A stretch of 64,000 nucleotides of DNA from Halomonas elongata DSM 2581 (GTDB taxonomy: Bacteria; Pseudomonadota; Gammaproteobacteria; Pseudomonadales; Halomonadaceae): positions 1,488,001 through 1,552,000 of the forward strand of contig NC_014532.2 in assembly GCF_000196875.2 (NCBI RefSeq), written 5' to 3'. Each line of letters opens with the position of its first letter. The stretch's first letter is position 1. The notes beneath the pieces were generated by a model that searched no databases, was not told where the DNA came from, and was given only the letters and a program-made list of their open reading frames with translations. Both the position numbers and the translations under genes were made by a program. Positions 22,325 to 31,967 of this stretch are shown piece after piece.

Positions 22325-23320
22325 TTACTCTTCTTTCCGCAATTGCTTGCGCAGTCCGGTGGGCACCTGCTTGATGATCAGCCGGTCGTTTTCCTCGTCG
22401 TATTCCACGGCGGCGCCGAGCAGGTGGGAGTCGAAGCTGATCGAAACGCCGGCCGCGCGTCCCGTGAAGCGCTTGAAGGCCTTGAGGGTTCGCTTGTCCG
22501 GGGGAATCTCGGGTGCCAGGCCGTAATCGCTGTTGCGGATGTGCTCGTAGAAGGCCTTCGGCTGCTGCTCGTCGACCAGCTCGGAGAGTTCCTCCAGCGT
22601 CATCGGCTCGCCACGGCTGGCCTGGTCGCTGGCGTAGTCGATCAGGGCGTCGGTCTTCTCGCGGCTGGTTTCCTCCGGCAGGTCCTCGTTTTCCACGTAG
22701 TCGCTGAAGGCCTTGAGCAGGGTGCGCGTTTCCTGGGAGGCATCGAGCGATTCGCTGGCGCCCAGCACCTCGGCGAAAGCGTCGGCGAGCTTGCGGCCAC
22801 CGCGATCGCGCGTGTAGGACAGATAGGGGTGAGAGGCGCTGCCGGAGTGCCACTGGCCGATATCGAGGCGCGCGCCGAGTGTCATCTGGGAGAGGTTGAG
22901 TTGCCGGCTGGGCACGATCTCCAGTTGCTCGCCGATACCGAAGCCCTCGCGGTGGTGAAGCAGCGCCATGATCAGGTAGCGCGCTTCGCCCTGGCGATGA
23001 TCGACGACCAGCAGGTGGCCGCCCAGCGGCAGGTGATCGTCGACCAGGGGGGCGATGGCATGGGCCAGTTCGTGGGTCAGTTCGGTGAAATCGAGTTCGT
23101 CGTCCAGGTAGCGCTTCAGATGGCCGGGCAGGCTGGCCTGGGTGTCGTCGTTGAAGCGTCCCCAGCTCTTGGCCTTGGCATGATAGGCGTCGTTGAGCCC
23201 GGCCAGCAGCTCGTCGAGGGCAGCCGAGGCCTCGAGTTCCCCCGAGGCGGGCACGACCCGGGCGGGGCTCTCGCCGTCTCGTTTGTCGATGCGGTGGATG
23301 ATGCTGTGCAGGATCGGCAT
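22325..23320 (-). CDS. yejK: Nucleoid-associated protein YejK/NdpA
   Basis: 331 aa, the family's usual length. Family features: start MPILHSIIHRIDKRDGESPA, YLIMALLHHREGFGIGEQLE, and the C-terminal SFDSHLLGAAVEYDEENDRL followed by IIKQVPTGLRKQL. NdpA proteins coat the nucleoid; the biochemical role is poorly known. The start is the ATG complementary to 23318-23320; an upstream in-frame ATG would add a basic, non-family stretch. Confidence 0.9.
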   Translation of the reverse strand: MPILHSIIHRIDKRDGESPARVVPASGELEASAALDELLAGLNDAYHAKAKSWGRFNDDTQASLPGHLKRYLDDELDFTELTHELAHAIAPLVDDHLPLGGHLLVVDHRQGEARYLIMALLHHREGFGIGEQLEIVPSRQLNLSQMTLGARLDIGQWHSGSASHPYLSYTRDRGGRKLADAFAEVLGASESLDASQETRTLLKAFSDYVENEDLPEETSREKTDALIDYASDQASRGEPMTLEELSELVDEQQPKAFYEHIRNSDYGLAPEIPPDKRTLKAFKRFTGRAAGVSISFDSHLLGAAVEYDEENDRLIIKQVPTGLRKQLRKEE

Positions 23321-23422
23321 GGGGACCTCGCGGCTCGCGGATGACGGGCGGCGATGATACCGCAAGAGCCCCGGGTTCGGCTGCCCCGATGGAGCAGCGG
23401 TAGACGGCGGCGAAAACGAGCG

Positions 23423-24184
23423 TCAGGGCTTGAGCCGATAGCCGGTACGGAAGATCCAGTTCACCACGGCCAGCGAGACCGCCAGGAAGAGCGCGATCAT
23501 GCCGAGGCTGGCCCAGATGCTGACATCGCCCATGCCATAGAAGCTCCAGCGGAAGCCACTGACCAGATACACCACGGGATTGGCCAGCGTCACGACCTGC
23601 CAGGCAGGGGGCAGCATGTCGATGGAATAGAAGGTGCCGCCGAGAAACGTCAGGGGCGTGATCACCAACAGCGGCACCAGCTGGAGCTTTTCGAAGCCGT
23701 CGGCCCAGATGCCGATGATGAAGCCCAGCAGGCTGAAGGTCAGGGAGGTGAGCACCAGAAACAGCAGCATCATCAATGGATGGGCGATGGTGAAGGGCAC
23801 GAACAGGCTGGCCGTGGCCAGTACGATCAGGCCCAGGATCACCGACTTGGTGGCCGCGGCGCCGACGAAGCCGAGCACTACCTCGAAATACGAGATGGGC
23901 GCCGAGAGAATCTCGTAGATGGTGCCGGTGAAGCGTGGGAAGAAGATCCCGAAAGAGGCGTTGGAAACGCTCTGGGTGAGCAGCATCAGCATGATCAGGC
24001 CGGGTACGATGAAGGCACCGTAGCTGACGCCGTCCACTTCGCTGATGCGGGTGCCGATGGCGGCGCCGAACACCACGAAGTAAAGCGATGTCGAGATCAC
24101 CGGCGAGACGATGCTCTGCAGCACGGTGCGCAGGCTGCGCGCCATCTCGGCGACGTAGATAGTCTTCACGGATCTCAGGTTCAT
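23423..24184 (-). CDS. ABC-2 type transporter permease (YadH-like)
   Basis: 253 aa, six membrane helices. [20 protein letters not shown] and [19 protein letters not shown] are the ABC-2 signature region; [20 protein letters not shown] and [17 protein letters not shown] complete the YadH/NodJ type. With the upstream ATPase it makes a two-component exporter; the substrate is unknown. Its ATG overlaps the ATPase stop by 4 bp (24181-24184). Confidence 0.88.
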   Translation of the reverse strand: MNLRSVKTIYVAEMARSLRTVLQSIVSPVISTSLYFVVFGAAIGTRISEVDGVSYGAFIVPGLIMLMLLTQSVSNASFGIFFPRFTGTIYEILSAPISYFEVVLGFVGAAATKSVILGLIVLATASLFVPFTIAHPLMMLLFLVLTSLTFSLLGFIIGIWADGFEKLQLVPLLVITPLTFLGGTFYSIDMLPPAWQVVTLANPVVYLVSGFRWSFYGMGDVSIWASLGMIALFLAVSLAVVNWIFRTGYRLKP

Positions 24185-25131
24185 GCGTCCTCCCGGACCA
24201 GGCTGACGAAGATCTCCTCGAGGGAACTCTGCCGAGTGTGGAGATCCTTGAAGTGAATGCCGGCGGCTTCCAGGTCGGCCAGCAACTCGGCGATGCCTGC
24301 GGGCTCGTCCTCTCCCTCTGCCTGGCGCGCGGCATCGTAGGTGTAGACCAGGGCGTGGCCGTCTTCCTCGAGGGTCAGGTCATGGCCGGCGAGGGTGTCG
24401 GGGATGCGTGTCAGCGGCTCGCTGAGGTGCAGCGTCAACGCCTTGCTGCCGAGCTTGCGCATCAGTTCGCGCTTTTCCTCCACCAGTACCAGTTCGCCGG
24501 CACGGATCACGCCGATGCGGTCGGCCATCTCTTCGGCTTCTTCGATGTAGTGGGTGGTGAGGATGATGGTCACGCCGTTCTCGCGCAGGCCCCTCACCAC
24601 CTCCCACATGTCGCGGCGCAGTTCGACGTCGACACCGGCGGTGGGCTCGTCGAGAAAGAGAATCTGCGGTTCGTGGGCCAGTGCCTTGGCAATCAGTACG
24701 CGTCGCTTCATGCCGCCGGAAAGCGTGATCAACTTGTTGCGGCGTTTTTCCCAGAGGCTCAGCGAGCGCAGGGTCTTCTCGACATGGCCGGGCGAGGCCG
24801 GCTTGCCGAACAGGCCGCGGCTGAAGCTCACCGTGTCCCAGACCGTGGAGAAGGCCTCGCCGGTCAACTCCTGCGGCACCAAGCCGATGCGCGAACGGGC
24901 CTCGCGGTAGTCATGGACATTGTCGTGGCCATCCACCAGCACCTTGCCGCCGCTGGCGTTGACCAGCCCGCAGATCACGCTGATTAGGGTGGTCTTGCCG
25001 GCGCCGTTGGGACCGAGCAGGGCGAAGATCTCGCCGCGCCGGATCTCGAGATCGATGCCCTTGAGGGCCTGGAAACCGCTGTCATAGACCTTCGACAAGT
25101 CTTCGACATGAATCACCGTGGCATCACTCAC
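24181..25131 (-). CDS. ABC exporter ATP-binding protein (YadG-like)
   Basis: 316 aa. Walker [20 protein letters not shown], signature [19 protein letters not shown], Walker [15 protein letters not shown], switch His in [15 protein letters not shown]-terminal extension of about 100 residues follows, as in YadG. Start is GTG (complementary to 25129-25131) with AGGAGG 7-8 nt upstream. Operon with the permease. Confidence 0.9.
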   Translation of the reverse strand: MSDATVIHVEDLSKVYDSGFQALKGIDLEIRRGEIFALLGPNGAGKTTLISVICGLVNASGGKVLVDGHDNVHDYREARSRIGLVPQELTGEAFSTVWDTVSFSRGLFGKPASPGHVEKTLRSLSLWEKRRNKLITLSGGMKRRVLIAKALAHEPQILFLDEPTAGVDVELRRDMWEVVRGLRENGVTIILTTHYIEEAEEMADRIGVIRAGELVLVEEKRELMRKLGSKALTLHLSEPLTRIPDTLAGHDLTLEEDGHALVYTYDAARQAEGEDEPAGIAELLADLEAAGIHFKDLHTRQSSLEEIFVSLVREDA

Positions 25132-25395
25132 CGGCCACCTCCTGTGTCGCTGGTGTCACGCCCAGTGTTGCGGGACTTGCTTGGAGTGCGCTGGCTGTCC
25201 TGTGCATCGGTACTCCCTCATGGAGTGAATGGCGACCCGTCTCATCCTAGCGCGGGAAGCGTCGCTGCACACCCGCGTCCACCAACATCGGCGGTTCGAA
25301 GGCGTGGGAGGTTGGAGTGGCGAAAGCGCCTGGTTCTGTCGCCCCCGGTTTTCTACGCTTAGGCCAGTCAACGCAAGGCGTCAGGGAGAATCATC

Positions 25396-25869
25396 ATGCT
25401 ACTCGAAGGTTCCTGTCATTGCGGCGCGGTGCGGTTTCGTGTCGTGTCGCCGCATCCCTATCCCTTCAACCGCTGCTACTGTTCGATCTGTCGCAAGACG
25501 GCCGGCGGGGGTGGTTATGCCATCAACCTGAGCGGCGATGCGGACACCCTGGTGGTTCACGGTGCCGAGCACACGTCGATCTATCAGGCCGAGATCGATG
25601 GTCTAACGAGCCCCGGGGAGCGGCATTTCTGTTCGCGGTGTGCCAGTGCGCTCTGGGTGTTCGATCCGCGCTGGCCGGAACTCGTGCATCCCTTCGCCTC
25701 GGCCATCGACAGTGACTTGCCAAGGCCTCCCGAACGGGTGCACCTCATGCTGGAGAACAAGCCGGACTGGGTGGAGATCGAGTCGAGGGAACAGGATCGC
25801 TGCTTTGCCGGCTATCCGGACGAGAGCATCGCCGAATGGCACGCACGACTGGGGCTGGAAGAGGGGTGA
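25396..25869 (+). CDS. GFA-family zinc protein (CENP-V/GFA fold)
   Basis: 157 aa. The zinc-binding cysteines of the fold are visible: EGSCHCGAVRFRV (CxC), RCYCSICRKTAGG (CxxC) and ERHFCSRCASALWVFD (CxxC). The family is named after a glutathione-dependent formaldehyde-activating enzyme, but most members have no proven activity and some are glutathione-binding only. Followed by a GC-rich dyad (25873-25897) before the convergent nhaD. Confidence 0.88.
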   Translation: MLLEGSCHCGAVRFRVVSPHPYPFNRCYCSICRKTAGGGGYAINLSGDADTLVVHGAEHTSIYQAEIDGLTSPGERHFCSRCASALWVFDPRWPELVHPFASAIDSDLPRPPERVHLMLENKPDWVEIESREQDRCFAGYPDESIAEWHARLGLEEG

Positions 25870-25914
25870 AGGCCCGTCCGGCGGGCCGCCGGACGGGAGC
25901 AGGTCATTCGGACC

Positions 25915-27402
25915 CTAGTGGAAGATGGCGAAGCTGTCAGCGTTGATCATCAGGTGGACGACCACACTGGCTACATAGCCCAGGGCGATGACCGGGGCCC
26001 AGCGCATGTGACTGGCGAAGGTGTAGATACCGCGCGCCTGGCCCATCAGTGCCACACCGGCGGCGGAGCCCACCGAGAGCAGACTGCCGCCCACGCCGGC
26101 GGTGAGGGTGATCAGCAGCCAGTTGCCCATGGACATGTCGGGCTCCATGGAGATGACGGCGAACATGACCGGGATGTTGTCGACCACCGACGAGACCAGG
26201 CCCAGCACGATGTTCGCCCAGACGGGATCCCAACCCGTGTAGAGGGTCTCGGAGAGCAGGGCCAGGTAACCCATGAAGCCCAGTCCCCCAACGGACATCA
26301 CCACACCGTAGAAGAACAGCAGGGTATCCCATTCGGAGCGGGCGATTCGGGTGAAGACATCAAAAGGCACCACGCTGCCCAGTGACTCCAGCTTGCGCCA
26401 GTCGCCGCGCTGGCTGTAGCGGGTACGCTTGCGTTCCAGCGAGCGGGGCAGGCTCTGACGCAGGTAGTAGCCGAAGAACTGCAGGAAACCGAGGCCCGTC
26501 ATCATGCCGAGTGCCGGCGGCAGGTTCAGCATGGTGTGGCAGAGTACCGAGATGACGATCGTCACCAGGAACAGCAGAACGATGCGCCGGGCGCCGCGCT
26601 TGAGCCAGATATGTTCCTCGAGGGCGGCGGGCTTGCGGTTCTTGATGAACAGGCTCATCACGATCGCCGGTACCAGGTAGTTCACCAGCGCCGGGCCGAG
26701 CAGCTCGAAGAATTCCTGGAACTCGACCAGCTTGGCCTGCCAGACCATCAGGGTCGTGATATCGCCGAAGGGGCTGAAGGCACCGCCGGCATTGGAGGCC
26801 ACCACGACATTGATGCAACAGAGGTTGATGAAGCGCTTGTCGCCCTCGGCGACCTTGAGCACCACGGCGCACATCAGCATGGCGGTGGTGAGGTTGTTGG
26901 CGATGGTCGAGATCCAGAAGGCGAGGATGCCGGTGATCCAGAACAGCGACCGGTAACTGAAGCCCTTCTCGACCAGCCAGGCGCGCAGCTTGTCGAAGAC
27001 GCGGCGCTCTTCCATGGCATTGATGTAGGTCATGGCTACCAGCAGGAAGAGCAGCAACTCGCTGTATTCCAGCAGTGTTTCGCTGAAGGCCTCTTCGGAG
27101 GCATCGGGCAGGCCCGCGTGAACATAGACCCAGCCAATCATCGCCCAGATCAGACCGGCGGCGACCAGCACCGGCTTGGACTTGCGCATGTGCAGTTTCT
27201 CTTCGGCCATCACCAGGACATAGGCGGCCAGGAAGAGGGTAACGGCGATGAAACCGGGGAGGCTGGAAGTCAGGTCGAGCTCGCCGGCGGAAGCAGCCTG
27301 GGCGAGGGGGCTGAACAGCAGGATCGGCAGCGCGAGCACGAGAAAGCCTGGCCACCGGGCGCTGTGCCGGAGCCAGTGTGGAGAACGATGGTTTGTCAGC
27401 AT
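25915..27402 (-). CDS. nhaD: NhaD-type Na+/H+ antiporter
   Basis: 495 aa inner-membrane protein with 11-13 helices. Signature stretches: FWISTIANNLTTAMLMCAVV, INLCCINVVVASNAGGAFSP, and the late SSVVDNIPVMFAVISMEPDM. NhaD exchanges internal sodium for protons and is typical of halophiles and vibrios. A cleavable-looking N-terminus (LVLALPILLFSPLAQAASAG) precedes the first transport helix. The start is the ATG complementary to 27400-27402. Alone in its operon. Supports a salt-adapted host. Confidence 0.92.
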   Translation of the reverse strand: MLTNHRSPHWLRHSARWPGFLVLALPILLFSPLAQAASAGELDLTSSLPGFIAVTLFLAAYVLVMAEEKLHMRKSKPVLVAAGLIWAMIGWVYVHAGLPDASEEAFSETLLEYSELLLFLLVAMTYINAMEERRVFDKLRAWLVEKGFSYRSLFWITGILAFWISTIANNLTTAMLMCAVVLKVAEGDKRFINLCCINVVVASNAGGAFSPFGDITTLMVWQAKLVEFQEFFELLGPALVNYLVPAIVMSLFIKNRKPAALEEHIWLKRGARRIVLLFLVTIVISVLCHTMLNLPPALGMMTGLGFLQFFGYYLRQSLPRSLERKRTRYSQRGDWRKLESLGSVVPFDVFTRIARSEWDTLLFFYGVVMSVGGLGFMGYLALLSETLYTGWDPVWANIVLGLVSSVVDNIPVMFAVISMEPDMSMGNWLLITLTAGVGGSLLSVGSAAGVALMGQARGIYTFASHMRWAPVIALGYVASVVVHLMINADSFAIFH

Positions 27403-27617
27403 GACGAAAGCATCCTGAGACGGGAGGGCGGAAGGGTCGATAAAACGAGGCGAATTCTACATGAAAGAAACAGTGTTCGTCATCTCTTGAGCCGGCTAAT
27501 TACTCTCTTCGAGGAACTTTTTTTGCTGCATTGCGGTCCTGCTGCGTCTGGCAGCAAGGGAGGGGAGCTGAACTATACTGTCCTGCGTCGCCGAGTCACC
27601 GATATTGCGGGGTCTGA

Positions 27618-28439
27618 ATGACGTTTCGACAGTCCGTTGAGCCACTCCGGCCGCGATCCGGTCTGACGCCACTGGTCTTGCCGCGCCTGGTCATTCATCG
27701 GCTGCTGCCGGTGCCGGCCTTGCGGCCCTGGGTGGATCATTACTGGTTCGTGCAAGGCCCGCCGCCGGAGGCTCCGACCCATGACAAGCTCTATCCGGAT
27801 GGCGGGGTCACCCTGACGTTCAGGGGGCTCGATACCACGAGACCATCCGCCGGCTGGGACATCACTCGGCGCCCGGTGGCGGCCTATACCACGACCGTGG
27901 GAGCCAGCCTGGGTATCCGGTTTCGTCCCGGAGGTGCCTTTCAGTTGTTCGGCATGTCGCTGGAGTCGCTGAGCGATGCCGATCAGTGGCACAAGCAGGC
28001 CCCCGATGACTGGCCGGCGCTGCGTGACATGCTACCTTCCCTGCCGCTGGAGGAACGTCTGGCGCGGCTCGATGCCTGGCTGCTGGCCAGGGCGGAGGCG
28101 AGTGGTCCCCGAATCGGTCATGTGCAGCGTCTTCTGCCGCTGATCGACAATGGACGCTTCACGATAGAACAGGCCGTGGCGAATCATGGCTTGAGCCGCC
28201 GCACCCTCGAGCGAACGTTTCGCCATCAGGTCGGATTGGCGCCCGCGCAGATGGATCTGCTGCAACGCCTCAAGCATGCCAGGGCTCTGTTGTCGCGCTC
28301 CGAGCCGTCGATCAGTCAGGTCGCCCTGGCATGCGGCTTTCACGATCAGGCGCATTTTACCCATCGTTTTCGCCGCCACGGCGGAGAAACGCCGGCCGAA
28401 TATCGTCGACGCAAGTTGGCGCAAATCTACAAGGCGTGA
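27618..28439 (+). CDS. AraC-family transcriptional regulator
   Basis: 273 aa. The N-terminal domain, about 20-150, begins PVPALRPWVDHYWFVQGPPP and has LYPDGGVTLTFRG and RFRPGGAFQLFG, the pattern of the DUF6597-type sensor. The C-terminal AraC domain has FTIEQAVANHGLSRRTLERT and ISQVALACGFHDQAHFTHRF. Followed 51 bp later by the AhpD-like gene on the same strand, which it may control. Confidence 0.88.
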   Translation: MTFRQSVEPLRPRSGLTPLVLPRLVIHRLLPVPALRPWVDHYWFVQGPPPEAPTHDKLYPDGGVTLTFRGLDTTRPSAGWDITRRPVAAYTTTVGASLGIRFRPGGAFQLFGMSLESLSDADQWHKQAPDDWPALRDMLPSLPLEERLARLDAWLLARAEASGPRIGHVQRLLPLIDNGRFTIEQAVANHGLSRRTLERTFRHQVGLAPAQMDLLQRLKHARALLSRSEPSISQVALACGFHDQAHFTHRFRRHGGETPAEYRRRKLAQIYKA

Positions 28440-28490
28440 CGGCGGCGCCCGCGCATGCTGGGCACTCCATGTCCCGAACAGGAGTGCATC

Positions 28491-28949
28491 ATGCAAGAGT
28501 ATGTTTCTCGTGCCGACTTCTATCGTTTGCAGCCCGCTCTGGTGAAGGGGCTCCAGTCGACCCAGGAGGCTGTAGCGGCATCAGGCATCGAGCCCGGCCT
28601 GATTCATCTGGTCTTCCTGCGTGCTTCCCAGCTCAATGGCTGCGCCTTCTGCCAGCGGATGCATTCCGAAGAGGCGCGTGGCGATGGTGAACGGCAGGCA
28701 CGTCTCGACGTGCTGCCGGCCTGGCGAGAGTCCCCGGGTTTCAGTGAGCGCGAACGCGCGGCGCTGGCCTGGACGGAAGCGCTGACCCTGCTGGCCGAAA
28801 GCGAGGTCGACGAGTCGCTTCGCGACCGGGTGAAAGCGAGCTTCAGCCTGGAGGAACAGTTGAGCCTCACCTCTCTGGTGGTGGTCATCAACGGCTGGAA
28901 CCGGATCGTGCTGTCCTGCGGATTCCGGCCCGAGATCGACGAGCGTTAG
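28491..28949 (+). CDS. AhpD-like carboxymuconolactone decarboxylase-family protein
   Basis: 152 aa. The redox site NGCAFCQRMHSEEARGDG (CxxC...H) is the AhpD core signature; FSERERAALAWTEALTLLAE and LSLTSLVVVINGWNRI follow. Likely a small alkylhydroperoxidase-type thiol enzyme. ATG 28491 has AGGAG 6 nt upstream. Its last 4 bp overlap the convergent ChaN-like gene. Confidence 0.88.
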   Translation: MQEYVSRADFYRLQPALVKGLQSTQEAVAASGIEPGLIHLVFLRASQLNGCAFCQRMHSEEARGDGERQARLDVLPAWRESPGFSERERAALAWTEALTLLAESEVDESLRDRVKASFSLEEQLSLTSLVVVINGWNRIVLSCGFRPEIDER

Positions 28950-29824
28950 TCCTCCTGCCACCGCCCGTCGAGGATGAAAAAGCCATCCGCCCGACCGGCG
29001 GGTGGTGGCTGGCAGGCATCGTCGAGTCGTCGCGGCAGCAGGCTGCGGTGCTCGACCACTCCCAGATCGTCGAGCTGATGGGGCACGCCTTGTCCATCGC
29101 TCAAGTGGCGAAGTCCCATCAGTCCCACCACCAGCTTGCCTTCCGCCGACGCCTCGGCCAGGCCACTGGCCATGGCGCGGTCCCAGACCAGTTGCGCGTC
29201 GATGAAACGCTCCAAGTCCGCATCGTCGGTCTCGGCGGCGTGATCGTGCGCGGCGAAGACGTCCGCGAGCTCGGCGCGATAGGCCGGCGAGGCCGGGGCG
29301 GGCGCGGTCATGTCGAACCTGTCTGCCGCTGGCACGGCTTGCCAGCCTTCTTCCACCAGCCGTTGTCGCAGCTCGGCGCTGACATTCAGGGCCTTCAACG
29401 GCACGCCCTGCATGCGGGCGAAGTGCAGGATCGGCCAGTACAGGGCCGGATCGTAGCCCCAGGTACTGGACCAGTCACTCGCCTCGAGGAACGCCGCCTC
29501 GCTCAGATCGCCCGCGACCCAATCGTCCAGCACCGGTTGGGCCTTGCGCGGCAGCATCTCCAGGCCGATCACCATATCGGGGTGAAGGGCATGAAGCCCC
29601 GCCAGTGTCTGTAGTTGCCAGCGGTGATGGGCAAGCCGGTCGTGCCGCTCACCCAGCATCACCACCTGCTGGTCGGCCAGATCGCGCATCCAGACATCGG
29701 TGGCGACGGGCGAGCCCTTGCCATCCAGCCACTGGCCCGGTGCGGGGCAAGATGACGTCTGAGCTTCGGCGATTACGCTGAAGCCGATCAGCAGCGGGGC
29801 GAGATAGGGAGCCAGACGAGTCAT
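28946..29824 (-). CDS. ChaN-like haem-binding protein
   Basis: 292 aa from MTRLAPYLAP, with a signal peptide (LLIGFSVIAEAQTSS). The ChaN domain is visible: VVMLGERHDRLAHHRWQ, MVIGLEMLPRKAQPVLDDW, YDPALYWPILHFARMQGVPL and LVVGLMGLRHLSDGQGVPHQ. ChaN proteins bind haem and may take part in iron uptake. No lipobox Cys is clear (AEAQTSSC is possible). Upstream in-frame ATGs would place extra residues before the signal peptide. Confidence 0.85.
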   Translation of the reverse strand: MTRLAPYLAPLLIGFSVIAEAQTSSCPAPGQWLDGKGSPVATDVWMRDLADQQVVMLGERHDRLAHHRWQLQTLAGLHALHPDMVIGLEMLPRKAQPVLDDWVAGDLSEAAFLEASDWSSTWGYDPALYWPILHFARMQGVPLKALNVSAELRQRLVEEGWQAVPAADRFDMTAPAPASPAYRAELADVFAAHDHAAETDDADLERFIDAQLVWDRAMASGLAEASAEGKLVVGLMGLRHLSDGQGVPHQLDDLGVVEHRSLLPRRLDDACQPPPAGRADGFFILDGRWQED

Positions 29825-30012
29825 ATGGTGGCATCGTGGCATGCGGGATCCTGTGGCGACATGGATCATGCCAGCCTATCCGGCAAGAGGGACGAGGCAA
29901 AGCGGGGCTACCGAGATCGCGGCATAAGAAAGGGCCGTCGCGAGATGAAGAGTGGCGAGTTATCCTCCCCCGTTGCGATTTTCCATTCACCGCCGGTTAC
30001 CGCGAGGCCGCG

Positions 30013-31209
30013 ATGGCTCCGAGTCATGAATACCGCTTTCGGCGATTGGGTGCCGTGCTGGCCGAGTGGCAACCGGTGTGGCAGCCCTTGCCTTTCCAGC
30101 ATCGCCGCTTGTCGTGGGAGTGTCGCTATCCGGCGATGGCCGAGGCGCTGAGGGCGTTGCCCGAGGACGAGACGGAGCGGTTGCAGGCCGATCCGTTCAC
30201 GGCGTCTCCCTTGTCGTCATGGTTGCCGATGGACGAACTGGCCGAGCTGGTGGAACTGCCTGATCTGGCCCCGCGGGGGCCGACACTGCCCGATGCCTGG
30301 GGGACCTTTGTCGGCGGTCGCAAGTGGCGCCAGATCCAGGCCTTCGCTCCCTTGGTGACGCCGGATGCCGATCTGGTGGAGTGGTGTGCCGGCAAGGGGC
30401 ATCTGGCGCGCGGTGTGGCACGTTGGTATGGCGTGGGTATCCAGGCTCTGGAGTGGCAGGCCGAGCTGTGCCGGTCCGGCCACGAACTGGCGCAACGTCA
30501 GGGAGCGGCGGTGCAGCTGCATCAGCAGGATGTGCTGGCCGAGGGTGCCAGCCGCTGGCTGACGCCGAGCACCCGGGTGATGGCGCTGCATGCCTGTGGC
30601 GATCTGCACGGTCGCCTGCTCGAGCTGGCTGCCCGGCGCGGCGCATCGGTGACCCTGGCGCCGTGCTGTTACCAGCGGACCGAGGCGGAGCGCTATCGTC
30701 CCTTGTCCGAGCAGGGACGACAGGACATGGCCGAGCAAGGCTGGCGACTGTACCGCGACGATCTGTCGATGGCGGTGCAGGAAACAGTGACCGCGTCGAG
30801 CGGAGTACGTCGTCAGCGCCGGCGCGCCAATGCCTGGCGATTGGGCTTCGATGCCCTGCAACGCGATGTCTCGGGCCGAGATGCCTATCTCCCGGTGCCG
30901 AGTCTGGCCTATGGTCGCATGCCCGATGATTTCGCCGCCTTCTGCCATTGGGCGGCCGAGCGCAAGGCTGTGGCATTGCCCGCCCATGTCGACTGGGCAG
31001 GTTACGAAGCCGAAGGTTTCCGGCGCCTGGATGAGGTCACCCGGCTCGAACTCGTGCGCCATGTATTCCGGCGACCGCTGGAAGTCTGGCTGGCGCTGGA
31101 TCGCGTCAGGCTGATGGAGGAAGCCGGCTTTCGGGTTGGTTTCGGGACCTTCTGCGAGCGTGACTTGACCCCGCGGAACCTGGTGATCGAGGCCGCACCG
31201 GCCGGTTGA
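30013..31209 (+). CDS. SAM-dependent methyltransferase (PF13679/GSTCD-type)
   Basis: 398 aa. The methyltransferase core is around 120-290: DADLVEWCAGKGHLARGVAR is the SAM-binding motif with its G-x-G-x-L, VMALHACGDLHGRLLELA and LAPCCYQRT follow; the HACGD and PCCY motifs are typical of the PF13679 family. Substrate unknown (RNA suspected for relatives). ATG 30013 begins MAPSHEYRFRRLG; the frame is open upstream but that part is not conserved-looking. Confidence 0.82.
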   Translation: MAPSHEYRFRRLGAVLAEWQPVWQPLPFQHRRLSWECRYPAMAEALRALPEDETERLQADPFTASPLSSWLPMDELAELVELPDLAPRGPTLPDAWGTFVGGRKWRQIQAFAPLVTPDADLVEWCAGKGHLARGVARWYGVGIQALEWQAELCRSGHELAQRQGAAVQLHQQDVLAEGASRWLTPSTRVMALHACGDLHGRLLELAARRGASVTLAPCCYQRTEAERYRPLSEQGRQDMAEQGWRLYRDDLSMAVQETVTASSGVRRQRRRANAWRLGFDALQRDVSGRDAYLPVPSLAYGRMPDDFAAFCHWAAERKAVALPAHVDWAGYEAEGFRRLDEVTRLELVRHVFRRPLEVWLALDRVRLMEEAGFRVGFGTFCERDLTPRNLVIEAAPAG

Positions 31210-31214
31210 AGGAA

Positions 31215-31240
31215 GGCCGGGGCGTTATGCCCCGGCCGTC
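31215..31240. terminator. Hairpin terminator between convergent genes
   Basis: GGCCGGGGC (31215-31223) pairs with GCCCCGGCC (31229-31237), loop GTTAT, followed by GTCGTTT. Between the methyltransferase and the convergent YbaK-like gene. Confidence 0.55.
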
Positions 31241-31254
31241 GTTTCGCTCCGGCT

Positions 31255-31725
31255 TCAGCGGGGACGACTGAAATCACCGTGCTGGCTGCCGGCCATCAGC
31301 CGGCCGAACTCGCCGCCGCTCATGTGCACCAGGGTTTCGTGGTCGCCGGCCTCGAAGTAGACATCCGGCTGTTGGCGCAGGTGGTCGTCGAGATAGACCT
31401 GCAGGCCATAGGCCTGACCCACCGGAATGGCCGCCCCGGGATCGCAGTCATCGAACTCGTGGCGGACTTCGTCCTCCGTGGCCAGTTCCAGTTCTTCATG
31501 GAAGAGTTGCGTGAGCCGTTCCAGATCGGCGTCACGGTCGCTGGGCAACACGGCGACACGATAACCGGCATCGCCGTGCAGCATGACGGCCTTGGCCAAC
31601 TGGTCGCCTTCGACGTGCGAGACGCGGGCGATGCGGCTGGTCGAGACCGCTCGTGGATGGGGGACCTCCTCGTAATCGATATCGCAGGCGCGGAGGTACT
31701 CCCGGATCGTCATCGGCATAGCCAT
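31255..31725 (-). CDS. YbaK/ProX-type aminoacyl-tRNA deacylase
   Basis: 156 aa. The start MTIREYLRACDIDYEEVPHP and RIARVSHVEGDQLAKAVMLH with IPVGQAYGLQVYLDDHL are typical of the YbaK/prolyl-tRNA editing fold; the Lys in LAKAVML is the conserved catalytic residue. Such stand-alone domains hydrolyse mischarged tRNAs. Which tRNA is not readable. Divergent from ugd. Confidence 0.8.
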   Translation of the reverse strand: MAMPMTIREYLRACDIDYEEVPHPRAVSTSRIARVSHVEGDQLAKAVMLHGDAGYRVAVLPSDRDADLERLTQLFHEELELATEDEVRHEFDDCDPGAAIPVGQAYGLQVYLDDHLRQQPDVYFEAGDHETLVHMSGGEFGRLMAGSQHGDFSRPR

Positions 31726-31967
31726 GACGTCAACTCCTTCGGCCGCCGGGGCCGAACGATCATGCCGGGCGTCCCTGTGTGGCGTGGGTGATGTCCGTAC
31801 CCATCAGCATAGCGTGCCTGTGCACAGGTCGCGCAATTCTGGGCCTTCGCCGCAGCCCTGTTACAATGCCTGCACGTCGCACCGCCTGGCGCGGCGACCG
31901 GTGTCTCTGGCGGTCGCGATGAGTCATGGCAGTGTGTTTCCCAAGGATTCTGGCGGGGTAATAGGGG